From positions 1 through 8,790 of the forward strand of contig JANELJ010000070.1 of assembly GCA_024511395.1 (NCBI GenBank): 8,790 nucleotides of DNA, given 5' to 3'. Both the position numbers and the translations under genes were made by a program. Under the pieces are notes generated by a model that was not told the DNA's origin, did not search any database, and worked only from the letters and a program-made list of their open reading frames with translations. This document shows, in pieces, positions 1 to 6,247 of this stretch (positions within the stretch are counted from its first letter, which is position 1; each line of letters opens with the position of its first letter). Origin of the DNA: Gammaproteobacteria bacterium (GTDB taxonomy: Bacteria; Pseudomonadota; Gammaproteobacteria; GRL18).

Positions 1-315
1 AATCAGTTAAAAAATGACTGGGGCATGAAACAGACATGGCAGAAAACCCGGAAGGTGTTACATCGATGGGTACACATTATTGCTCTGGTGTATATTATAC
101 CTCAATTGCGGGCTATTAAATATCCGGACCCGGTATTGCGCTTAATTGATAATACGCCCTGGCGAAAGAATACACCCATTACTGCCGGAAGAATACGAAT
201 GGGACTGATAAGGTATTTTTCGCAGGTTAGGGCCAGGGACAGGTGGAATAGTAAGCCCCAAAAATTCCAGCCGCCGGATACAGATATTTTAAGGCGATTT
301 GAAGATTTGTTATAA
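1..315 (+). CDS. Transposase, C-terminal part (cut by window edge)
   Basis: The frame is open to the left edge (codons for N-Q-L-K-N-D-W-G precede the Met at 25), so that Met is probably internal and this is the 3' end of a longer gene. The visible part has a Trp-rich opening (DWGMKQTW), a hydrophobic helix (HIIALVYIIPQL), then PWRKNTPITAGRIRMGL, and ends in a basic stretch with NSKPQKFQPP. This resembles the C-terminal end of some DDE-type insertion-sequence transposases as I remember them. No catalytic Asp or Glu can be assigned because the core lies outside the window. It is followed by an AT-rich gap, not by a partner gene. Whether the element is intact cannot be judged. The family call comes from pattern memory and is moderately sure; the fact of a partial reading frame is seen directly. 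Confidence 0.55.
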   Translation, partial: NQLKNDWGMKQTWQKTRKVLHRWVHIIALVYIIPQLRAIKYPDPVLRLIDNTPWRKNTPITAGRIRMGLIRYFSQVRARDRWNSKPQKFQPPDTDILRRFEDLL

Positions 316-316
316 A

Positions 317-352
317 AACAATTTCAAAACAGTCGGTTATAAACAAATTGTT
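317..352. repeat. AT-rich inverted repeat after the transposase
   Basis: AACAATTT at 317-324 is the exact reverse complement of AAATTGTT at 345-352, with 20 bases between. It begins two bases after the transposase stop codon. It could be a weak transcription stop or part of the element's end, but there is no following T run and the stem is AT-rich, so its role is unknown. Confidence 0.3.
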
Positions 353-363
353 AAAGAACGTAT

Positions 364-399
364 GAGCGAAACAGGACTCTCATGGGTGAGCTTTCGCTC
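364..399. repeat. Hairpin-forming inverted repeat between transposase and gshB
   Basis: GAGCGAAA at 364-371 pairs perfectly with TTTCGCTC at 392-399. Inside it CTCA (379-382) pairs with TGAG (387-390), giving a two-part stem with an asymmetric internal loop. It is not followed by a T run, so it is not a classical intrinsic terminator. It lies about 50 bases beyond the transposase stop and could belong to the end of the insertion element, or be an RNA structure upstream of gshB. Confidence 0.35.
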
Positions 400-453
400 T
401 AAACTTTAGTTTATAAATTACCTAAAAAAATTGCTTTGTGCTATAAATTCCTT

Positions 454-481
454 TTTACATGAGACAGTGTACGGTTAGAAT
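454..481 (+). promoter_or_regulatory. Probable sigma70 promoter for gshB
   Basis: TTTACA at 454-459 (5 of 6 to TTGACA), a 16-base spacer, then TAGAAT at 476-481 (5 of 6 to TATAAT). Transcription would start near 488, giving an untranslated leader of about 40 bases that includes the gshB ribosome binding site GAGGAA (518-523). It lies in the only sizeable gap upstream of the forward run, and downstream of the transposase remnant, so it would serve gshB and the coupled genes behind it. Confidence 0.5.
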
Positions 482-528
482 AGAGCAACAAAATCCTGCA
501 TAACTCTCGCATAAACTGAGGAATAGCT

Positions 529-1482
529 ATGACCATCCGCCTTGGTATTGTAATGGATCCCATTGCAGCCATTAACACCAGAAAAGACAGCAGTTTCGCC
601 ATGCTGCTTGAGGCACAGAAACGCGGCTATGAAATCCATTATATGGAAATGTCCAATCTGTTTATTCAGGACAATACGGCCTGGGCCAGCACCCGTCAAG
701 TGCAGCTTGAAGATGCCCCTGACAACTGGTATCGCTTTTTATCCGCAGCACAGAACATAGAACTTTCGGAACTGGATGTGATTTTAATGCGTAAAGATCC
801 GCCTTTTGATATGGAGTACATTTATGCCACCTATATCCTAGAACTGGCAGAACAGAAAGGCAGTCTGATTGTTAATCAGCCACGCTCCTTGCGGGACGCT
901 AATGAAAAACTGTTTACCCTGCAGTTTCCACAATGCACTGTTCCCACTCTGGTCAGTCGCAACAAGAAGCAGTTCAAACAGTTTTTACTGCAGCATAAAG
1001 ATATTATTATCAAACCCCTAGGTGGCATGGGCGGCCATTCCATTTTCCGGGTTATGGAAAATGATCCGAATTTAAATGTTATTCTGGAAACCGTAACCAG
1101 CCATGGCAATGAATATATTATGGCCCAGCGTTTTATTCCGGAAATTACTCAGGGTGACAAGCGGATTTTAATTATCAACGGCACCCCGGTGGATTATGCT
1201 CTGGCCCGTATCCCGCCGGAAGGGGAAACACGCGGCAATCTGGCAGCCGGCGGCAGCGGTCTGGGCATACCCTTAACTGAACGGGATTACTGGCTTTGTG
1301 AACAAGTGGCTCCCCGCCTGAAACAGATGGGCCTGCTGTTTGTCGGTATGGATGTTATTGGCGATTATATCACCGAAATCAATGTCACCAGCCCGACCTG
1401 CATACGTGAACTGGATAAGCTGTATGATCTCAATATCAGCGCCCTGCTGATGGATGAAATTGAACAGAAACTGGCTCATTAA
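529..1482 (+). CDS. gshB: Glutathione synthase (GshB)
   Basis: Joins gamma-glutamylcysteine and glycine with ATP in the cytosol, the second step of glutathione synthesis. At 317 residues it has the usual length of the bacterial family. The N-terminal pre-ATP-grasp domain starts GIVMDPIAAI (6-15) and includes the MRKDPPFDMEY segment (87-97). The ATP-grasp part shows the nucleotide loop KPLGGMGGHSIFR (162-174), GDKRILIING (209-218), the IPPEGETRGNLAAGG segment (228-242), and the closing EINVTSPTCIRE (283-294), a signature of this enzyme. The usual KPLDGMGG loop reads KPLGGMGG here, a small deviation. The start is set by GAGGAA at 518-523, five bases before the ATG. In pseudomonads gshB adjoins pilG on one side and tonB on the other; here the upstream side holds a transposase remnant and the downstream side an inserted apbE block. 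Confidence 0.97.
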   Translation: MTIRLGIVMDPIAAINTRKDSSFAMLLEAQKRGYEIHYMEMSNLFIQDNTAWASTRQVQLEDAPDNWYRFLSAAQNIELSELDVILMRKDPPFDMEYIYATYILELAEQKGSLIVNQPRSLRDANEKLFTLQFPQCTVPTLVSRNKKQFKQFLLQHKDIIIKPLGGMGGHSIFRVMENDPNLNVILETVTSHGNEYIMAQRFIPEITQGDKRILIINGTPVDYALARIPPEGETRGNLAAGGSGLGIPLTERDYWLCEQVAPRLKQMGLLFVGMDVIGDYITEINVTSPTCIRELDKLYDLNISALLMDEIEQKLAH

Positions 1483-2648
1483 TGCCTGGTTCCTATACTG
1501 ATAAATTACTTATTCCTTGCTGCAGAATCCTATTGATTCTCAGTGTTCTGCTACTACCTGCTGCCTGCCATCAGGCGCCTTCCGCTAAACTTTATCAGCA
1601 GCAGTTATTTGCCTTCGGCACCCTGATTGATATCAGCCTTATCACCGACCAGCCTGAACAGGCACAGGCCGCCATTAATGCCGTCAGCCATGAATTTGAC
1701 CGTCTGCACCGGCTCTGGCATCCCTGGCAGGGCGGGGAGTTGGCCTCAGTTAATCGTCAACTGGCCTCTTTACAGGTTATTCCCGTTTCTGAGGAACTGG
1801 CCAGCTTAATTCCACAAAGCAGCCGACTGTCAGAAAAAAGTAATGACCTGTTTAACCCGGCCATTGGCAAACTTATCCGGCTCTGGCAGTTTGATAAACT
1901 GGAAGATGAAAATTTTAACTTTTCTCTGCCTGATCCCCAAAAAATACAGGAAATAGTAAACCGTCATCCCCGGATGAGTGATTTAAAACTGACACGCACA
2001 GCAGATAACACTTATCTTCTGCAATCGAATAATCCCGCTGTCAGCCTAGATTTTGGGGCTTATGCCAAGGGCGTGGCCATTGAAAAAATGCTTGCCATTC
2101 TTAAACACTATCATATTAATAATGCCCTGATTAATGCCGGCGGCGATTTAAAAGCCATTGGGTCCAAAACCCTGGACGGCACCTCAACCCCCTGGCATAT
2201 CGGCATTAAAAACCCTCAGAACACACTGGAACCGGTCCAGCCTACCATACTGGCCTCTATTGATCTGCATGATGGCGAAGCCCTGTTTAGCTCCGGTGAT
2301 TATGAACGTTTTTTTACTGTCAATAATCACCACTATCATCATATTATTGATCCCCACACGGGTTATCCAGGTCAGGGGGTCAGAGCGGTGACCATTCTGG
2401 ATAGCGATGCCGGGCGAGCCGATGCTGCAGCCACGGCCATTTTTCTGGCCGGCCCTGAACTCGCCCTGGATATTGCACGAAAAATGGATATAAAACACCT
2501 GCTAATTATGGCTTCAGATAAGCGCCTTTATATTTCCCCTGACATGGCTGCCCGTCTGCAGCTCAGAGTTGATTATCCAGTTGTGATACTAAAGGATAAA
2601 AAACACGTTTCTGCTACACAGCAGAATTATACTGCAAACCAGAAATAG
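1482..2648 (+). CDS. apbE: FAD:protein FMN transferase, lipoprotein (ApbE family)
   Basis: ApbE enzymes move FMN from FAD onto a Thr or Ser of extracytoplasmic redox proteins such as RnfG, RnfD, NqrB and NqrC. This 388-residue protein starts with a basic and then hydrophobic segment ending LPAAC, predicting lipid attachment at Cys29 and export to the envelope. Pro at the -3 position of the lipobox is slightly atypical. Family motifs appear in order: DFGAYAKGVA (190-199), NAGGDLKAIG (218-227), SSGDYERFF (270-278), HHIIDPHTGYP (286-296) and RADAAATAI (312-320), which includes the usual metal-binding Asp-Ala-x-x-Thr region. The start ATG shares its A with the gshB stop codon, so translation is probably coupled; no clear Shine-Dalgarno is seen. 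No FMN-acceptor motif of the (S/T)GAT(S/T) kind appears in any protein of the window, so the target lies elsewhere. Confidence 0.93.
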   Translation: MPGSYTDKLLIPCCRILLILSVLLLPAACHQAPSAKLYQQQLFAFGTLIDISLITDQPEQAQAAINAVSHEFDRLHRLWHPWQGGELASVNRQLASLQVIPVSEELASLIPQSSRLSEKSNDLFNPAIGKLIRLWQFDKLEDENFNFSLPDPQKIQEIVNRHPRMSDLKLTRTADNTYLLQSNNPAVSLDFGAYAKGVAIEKMLAILKHYHINNALINAGGDLKAIGSKTLDGTSTPWHIGIKNPQNTLEPVQPTILASIDLHDGEALFSSGDYERFFTVNNHHYHHIIDPHTGYPGQGVRAVTILDSDAGRADAAATAIFLAGPELALDIARKMDIKHLLIMASDKRLYISPDMAARLQLRVDYPVVILKDKKHVSATQQNYTANQK

Positions 2649-2656
2649 CTCTTAAA

Positions 2657-3097
2657 ATGAAGCCCGAACAGAAACCTGACCAGCAACCATTATCCAGCGC
2701 TTTCGTACTCCGTATAAACAGCGCTGACCTAGTTATTCTGGTTCTGACTATCGTGCTGCTGTTCTGGGTGTATAATCACCTGTGGTTTAACCAGTCCAGC
2801 GGCAAGGCGGATTATATGGTGGTACAGATTGATACTCAGGCACCGGTTCAGTATCCGTTGAACCAGAACCGGCTGCTGGAACTTGATGGCCGCAAAGGCA
2901 AAAGCATTATTGAAATCAGTCAGGGTAAGGTACGCTTTATTCATTCTACCTGCCGGAACCAGTTCTGTGTGTTTCACGGCTGGCTAAGTGCTCCGGGGGA
3001 TACCACAGCCTGCCTGCCTAACCGCATCAGCATTGCAGTAAAAAGCCATTCGGTAAAAGACACTGAACACTTTGATGCCCTGGCAGGAGAGCGATAA
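2657..3097 (+). CDS. Membrane-anchored NusG domain II-containing protein
   Basis: A 146-residue protein with a polar N-terminus, one transmembrane helix (about 23-43) and a C-terminal domain predicted to lie outside the membrane. That domain has the NusG-domain-II pattern: KGKSIIEISQGKVRF (80-94), then STCRNQFCVFHGWL (97-110) and ACLPNRISIAV (118-128). Three cysteines (99, 104, 119) fall in the conserved positions. Despite the domain name there is no NusG N-terminal domain, so it is not a transcription factor. It sits eight bases after apbE with no strong ribosome binding site, and its stop overlaps the next start by one base. In other bacteria this family is often next to Gx-transporter and ApbE genes, which suggests an envelope redox or flavin-related role. 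The molecular function is not established. Confidence 0.85.
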   Translation: MKPEQKPDQQPLSSAFVLRINSADLVILVLTIVLLFWVYNHLWFNQSSGKADYMVVQIDTQAPVQYPLNQNRLLELDGRKGKSIIEISQGKVRFIHSTCRNQFCVFHGWLSAPGDTTACLPNRISIAVKSHSVKDTEHFDALAGER

Positions 3098-3624
3098 TGC
3101 AGCTGCATTTTACCACCCACCATGATGATCACCGTATTGCCCTGCTGGCTGCCCTGGCCATCAGCATCCATATTATTGAATCGGCTTTTCCCAGTCCCCT
3201 GCCCGGCATCAAGCCCGGCCTGGCCAATATAATCACCTTATTCTGTTTTATCCGTTACGGCTGGCAAACCGCCCTGCAGGTCAGCCTGCTGCGGGTGCTG
3301 ATCAGCAGTTTACTGCTGGGTTCCTTTCTCTCACCGACTTTTTTACTCAGCCTGTCAGGCGCTCTGCTGAGCTTGGCCAGTCTTATCGTTGTTCAATGGC
3401 CTTTTAGACAACACTTAAAATATCAGCCCACAGCCATCGGTTATGCACTGATTGCCTCAATCAGTCATATCTGCGGCCAGCTTCTGGTGGCCTGGTACTT
3501 TTTTATCCCTCATCCCGGATTATTCAAACTATTACCGGTTTTCATAACTTTTGCCGTGCTACTTGGTTTGCTAAGCGGTATAATTACCCAGTTTTTAATA
3601 AAGACTAATACTGCCAGGGCCTGA
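3097..3624 (+). CDS. Gx transporter family integral membrane protein
   Basis: A hydrophobic protein of 175 residues with about five or six membrane helices. The first helix runs into ESAFPSPLPGIKPGLANIITL (28-48), the typical Glu...Pro-x-Pro-x-x-x-x-Lys-x-Gly-Leu-Ala-Asn pattern of the family once named heptaprenyl diphosphate synthase component I. Further on are a small-residue helix, GSFLSPTFLLSLSGALLSL (75-93), and a SHICGQ segment (123-128). The fold resembles substrate-binding S components of ECF transporters, so uptake of a small molecule is possible; the substrate is unknown. The start ATG shares its A with the previous stop and is preceded by AGGAGA at 3085-3090, a good ribosome binding site. 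Pairing with the NusG-domain-II gene supports a joint envelope function. The family call is firm, the role is inference. Confidence 0.85.
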   Translation: MQLHFTTHHDDHRIALLAALAISIHIIESAFPSPLPGIKPGLANIITLFCFIRYGWQTALQVSLLRVLISSLLLGSFLSPTFLLSLSGALLSLASLIVVQWPFRQHLKYQPTAIGYALIASISHICGQLLVAWYFFIPHPGLFKLLPVFITFAVLLGLLSGIITQFLIKTNTARA

Positions 3625-3637
3625 ATAGTTTTAATCT

Positions 3638-4543
3638 ATGGCACATATAAAACCGCCTTATCTGCAATCCCGAATACAGCATAATGAAATTCTGCTTACG
3701 ACATTTTTTATTACTGTGCTGGTGCATGCGGCTATTATCTTTGGTGTCAGCTTCCATATGCCTGACCCACCCAAACCCCGTACCAGTCAGACCCTCGATA
3801 TTGTTCTGGTTAAAACCAAAGCTGAAAAAGCCCCGGAAAATCCGGATTTTCTAGCTCAGGCCGATCAAATCGGCGGCGGCAATGTCAAAGACAAAACCCG
3901 GCCAACCAGTAAAAATCCCGGTAAAACACCCAGCGAAGGTAATTTTGTTAAGGATAAACCTTCTGTTGCCCCTGTTCCGGAGCCTGTAAAACCAAAAAAG
4001 AAATCCATACTATCCGTTAACAAACCTGCCAAAAAGAAAGCACCTAAGCTGGTCAAAAAGAAGAAACCCATACCTAAAAATAAACCGGACCTGGTGGCCG
4101 ATTATGTAGCGGATCTGCAGAAGCAAATTGTGGATATGGAAGCCGAACTGGATGAACAGCAGAAAATGTATGCCAAACGTCCCAAGGCTACTTATATTAC
4201 TGCGTCCACCCGGCGCACACCGGATGCCATGTATCTGAAAGCCTGGACAAAAAAAATTGAACGTCTCGGTAATCTAAACTATCCTGATGAGGCAAGGCGT
4301 CAGAAACTGGAAGGGCAGCTGATCCTAACGGTGGCACTGAGTCCTGATGGTAATATTATTAATGTTAAAATCAGCAAATCCTCCGGCCACAAGGTTCTGG
4401 ATGATGCTGCACGACGTATTGTTGAACTGGCGGCCCCGTTTGCCAAAGTACCCGAAGATGTTTTACAGGGTAATAATCGTCTGGTTATTACACGTACCTG
4501 GCAGTTTTCTCATGGGTCGGGGAATTGTTTTTCTTATAAATAA
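3638..4543 (+). CDS. tonB: Energy transducer TonB
   Basis: TonB proteins carry proton-motive-force energy from an inner-membrane ExbB/ExbD motor to outer-membrane receptors or other envelope machines. The 301 residues show a cytoplasmic start, one membrane anchor (about 19-38), a Lys/Pro-rich periplasmic linker (about 84-150) with repeated KK and KP pairs, a short charged predicted coiled coil (about 155-180), and a C-terminal TonB domain (about 197-290) with LNYPDEARRQKLEGQLILTVALS (213-235) and a final RTWQF (286-290). An in-frame stop at 3632-3634 fixes the start at or after 3638, and the anchor supports that ATG. No Shine-Dalgarno is evident. There are no exbB/exbD genes in the window. 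It takes the place of P. aeruginosa tonB3, which is linked to twitching motility, and a PilU-like gene lies nearby. The last ten residues, including one Cys, are an unusual tail. Confidence 0.93.
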   Translation: MAHIKPPYLQSRIQHNEILLTTFFITVLVHAAIIFGVSFHMPDPPKPRTSQTLDIVLVKTKAEKAPENPDFLAQADQIGGGNVKDKTRPTSKNPGKTPSEGNFVKDKPSVAPVPEPVKPKKKSILSVNKPAKKKAPKLVKKKKPIPKNKPDLVADYVADLQKQIVDMEAELDEQQKMYAKRPKATYITASTRRTPDAMYLKAWTKKIERLGNLNYPDEARRQKLEGQLILTVALSPDGNIINVKISKSSGHKVLDDAARRIVELAAPFAKVPEDVLQGNNRLVITRTWQFSHGSGNCFSYK

Positions 4544-4568
4544 TTGTGCAAGGGCAGCTTAACCTCTA

Positions 4569-5141
4569 ATGAACCTGACCAATCATTTAATTATTGCCAT
4601 GCCGGGACTGATGGATCCCATGTTTGAAAAATCCGTGAGTTTTATCTGTCAGCATACCGAAAAAGGCACCATGGGGTTGACCATCAACCGACTCATTGAA
4701 GTATCCTTTGGTGAATTACTCAAACAGCTGGACATTCCGGTAAAAACTCAGACTTTATCCGAACACTTTGCAGGTGTTCCTGTTTATCTGGGCGGCCCGG
4801 TGGATACCGAACATGGTTTTGTCCTGCACTCCAGTGAAAAATCTTCTGCCAGCTGGGGACAGTCTCTGAAAATCAATGATACCCTGTCCCTCAGTTCTTC
4901 CAAAGATATCCTGCGGGCTATTGCCGATGGTGAGGGCCCGGACAACTTTCTGGTCACCCTGGGCTATGCCGGCTGGAGCGAGGGACAGATTGAACGGGAA
5001 ATGCAGGAAAACTCCTGGCTTAATGTCCCTGCGGACAATGATATCCTGTTTAATACCCCGTCTGAACAGCGCTGGGAAAGGGCCGCTGAAAAACTGGGTA
5101 TTGATATTCATCTAATCTCGGGTGACATTGCTCATGCCTGA
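4569..5141 (+). CDS. yqgE: YqgE/AlgH family protein (UPF0301)
   Basis: A 190-residue cytosolic protein of the conserved YqgE/AlgH family, of typical length. Landmarks are LIIAMPGLMDPMFEKSVSFIC (7-27), GLTINR (36-41), VYLGGPVDTEHGFVLH (72-87) and GYAGWSEGQIEREM (132-145). In Pseudomonas the homologue AlgH was first described as an alginate regulator; its biochemical role is not settled, though redox sensing has been proposed for the family. An in-frame TAA at 4560-4562 means the start cannot lie further upstream. AAGGG at 4550-4554 is a rather distant ribosome binding site. It stands 25 bases after tonB and overlaps ruvX, keeping the conserved yqgE-yqgF pair. Confidence 0.95.
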   Translation: MNLTNHLIIAMPGLMDPMFEKSVSFICQHTEKGTMGLTINRLIEVSFGELLKQLDIPVKTQTLSEHFAGVPVYLGGPVDTEHGFVLHSSEKSSASWGQSLKINDTLSLSSSKDILRAIADGEGPDNFLVTLGYAGWSEGQIEREMQENSWLNVPADNDILFNTPSEQRWERAAEKLGIDIHLISGDIAHA

Positions 5142-5616
5142 TCAGAGTACTGATTATCCGTCTCATAGCACCTTTCTGGGTTTTGACTACAGCAGCAATA
5201 AAATAGGCATAGCTGTCGGCCAGCGCCTGACCAATACTGCGACCCCCCTGACCACTCTGATCTCACACCAGAAACGCATTGACTGGCCCGGTATTGAACA
5301 GCTTATCAAGCAGTGGCATCCGGCAGCCCTGGTGATTGGTCTGCCCCTGACCATGGACGGCGAAGAACAGGAAACCACCGAGGCAGTAAAAATTTTTGGC
5401 AATCAGCTCAATGAGCGGTACAATCTTCACGTACACTATATGGATGAACGCCTGACCTCACGGGAAGCCAGCGAAATGCTGGGCTATAATGGCATTACTT
5501 CCCCCCGGCGTAAAAGCAGACCGGGGAAAAAAGTAAAAAAACATCAGCAGCAGGGATATGATATTGACCAAGTGGCCGCTCAGCTGATTTTACAGGGCTG
5601 GCTGAATAGTTTTTAA
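5134..5616 (+). CDS. ruvX: Holliday junction resolvase-like RuvX/YqgF
   Basis: The YqgF family has an RNase H-like fold and is linked to Holliday junction resolution and to 16S rRNA processing. Two starts are possible: GTG at 5122 (164 residues) or ATG at 5134 (160 residues). I prefer the ATG because GGGTGA at 5120-5125 lies eight bases before it, while the GTG has no ribosome binding site; the ATG overlaps the yqgE stop by eight bases. Counting from the ATG, motifs are FLGFDYSSNKIGIAVG (14-29), VIGLPLTMDGEE (67-78), MDERLTS (103-109) and IDQVAAQLILQGWL (144-157). The acidic residues Asp18, Glu105 and Asp145 are present. The usual FDYG or FDFG reads FDYS, so the Gly after the first catalytic Asp is lost. 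A basic Lys/Arg/Gln stretch (125-140) precedes the last motif and makes the protein slightly long. Confidence 0.93.
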   Translation: MPDQSTDYPSHSTFLGFDYSSNKIGIAVGQRLTNTATPLTTLISHQKRIDWPGIEQLIKQWHPAALVIGLPLTMDGEEQETTEAVKIFGNQLNERYNLHVHYMDERLTSREASEMLGYNGITSPRRKSRPGKKVKKHQQQGYDIDQVAAQLILQGWLNSF

Positions 5617-5683
5617 AAGCTGACAGACAACAGGCAGGTTTATATTTTTTAGTAATTGTTTACCCCTTCCCTGATACGGACTA

Positions 5684-5713
5684 GCGACAAAAACACCAAT
5701 AACTGGATATAAT
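5684..5713 (+). promoter_or_regulatory. Candidate promoter for pyrR-pyrB-pyrC'
   Basis: A perfect TATAAT at 5708-5713 follows GCGACA at 5684-5689 (4 of 6 to TTGACA) with an 18-base spacer. It ends only three bases before the pyrR ATG at 5717, so transcription from it would begin at about the start codon and give a leaderless or nearly leaderless mRNA. The 100-base gap between ruvX and pyrR (5617-5716) has no terminator-antiterminator pair that I can see, so PyrR attenuation of the Bacillus type is not supported here. Confidence 0.35.
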
Positions 5714-5716
5714 TTT

Positions 5717-6247
5717 ATGGCCCACTCCGAAATGAACCTTAATCTGGAACAGCTACTGGAGCAAATATATACCGGGATCAGCCGGAAGCTGCAAAATCTG
5801 GATCCTGAGGATGTGGTCATGATCGGCATCCACACCGGCGGTTTCTGGATTGCCGAAAAAATTTATCAGTGCCTCAACCTGCCCACTCCGCTGGGCAGTC
5901 TGAATATTTCCTTTTATCGTGATGACTTCACCAAGATCGGCCTGCATCCAGATGTAAAGCCCTCACAACTGCCCGCTGGACTGGATGATAAACACATTAT
6001 CCTGATTGACGATGTCCTGTTTACCGGCCGCACCATCCGCGCCGCACTCAATGAAATTTTTGACTACGGCCGACCGGCCTCTGTGACTCTGGCTGTGCTG
6101 CTGGATCGGGGCGAACGTGAACTTCCGATCTGTGCTGAAATCACCGGTCAGAAAATCAGCCTAAAGCCTGATCAGCAAGTCAAGCTGACCGGGCCTGAGC
6201 CATTGCAGCTGACCTTGGTAGAAAAACCTGTTGAGAACCTTATATGA
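5717..6247 (+). CDS. pyrR: PyrR: pyrimidine regulator / uracil phosphoribosyltransferase
   Basis: PyrR is a phosphoribosyltransferase-fold protein that senses uridine nucleotides and controls pyrimidine genes; many members also have uracil phosphoribosyltransferase activity. This 176-residue protein has the substrate loop IGIHTGG (36-42), YRDD (67-70), the PRPP-binding motif [17 protein letters not shown] (95-111) and DRGERELPI (130-138), all in family order. An in-frame TGA at 5672-5674 limits upstream starts. The ATG has no clear Shine-Dalgarno (only GGA at 5705-5707), and a -10-like TATAAT lies right before it. Its stop overlaps the pyrB start as ATGA at 6244-6247, so PyrR and aspartate transcarbamoylase are translationally linked. 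How it acts here (RNA or DNA binding, or purely enzymatic) is not visible from the sequence. Confidence 0.95.
   Translation: MAHSEMNLNLEQLLEQIYTGISRKLQNLDPEDVVMIGIHTGGFWIAEKIYQCLNLPTPLGSLNISFYRDDFTKIGLHPDVKPSQLPAGLDDKHIILIDDVLFTGRTIRAALNEIFDYGRPASVTLAVLLDRGERELPICAEITGQKISLKPDQQVKLTGPEPLQLTLVEKPVENLI

Noticed and set aside
25..315. A complete 96-residue gene starting at the ATG at 25
   Set aside because: The frame stays open to the window edge and the residues before the Met fit the same protein pattern, so it is treated as the tail of a larger transposase.
378..387. TCTCATGGGT occurring at 378-387 and again at 4508-4517, as a possible mobile-element footprint in tonB
   Set aside because: Ten shared bases with unrelated flanks can be chance in a window of this size.
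2184..2498. Minus-strand open frame of 104 codons inside apbE
   Set aside because: It lies wholly opposite a gene with clear ApbE motifs and shows no recognisable domain.
2657..3097. Transcription factor NusG
   Set aside because: Only domain II similarity is present, attached to a membrane helix; the NusG N-terminal domain is missing.
3097..3624. Heptaprenyl diphosphate synthase component I as a functional name
   Set aside because: This is an old family label; the protein is an integral membrane protein with no prenyl synthase Asp-rich motif.
4347..4562. Overlapping plus-strand frame across the tonB end, considered as the true tonB C-terminus after a frameshift
   Set aside because: The tonB frame itself keeps the TonB domain through RTWQF, so no shift is needed.
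4755..5111. Minus-strand open frame of 118 codons inside yqgE
   Set aside because: Antisense shadow of a well-conserved gene; no ribosome binding site or family features seen.
5122..5136. GTG at 5122 as the ruvX start
   Set aside because: No ribosome binding site precedes it, whereas GGGTGA at 5120-5125 is well placed for the ATG at 5134.
5617..5716. PyrR-type attenuator or riboswitch before pyrR
   Set aside because: No convincing terminator and antiterminator pair, no T run after a stable stem, and no PyrR-binding loop recognised.
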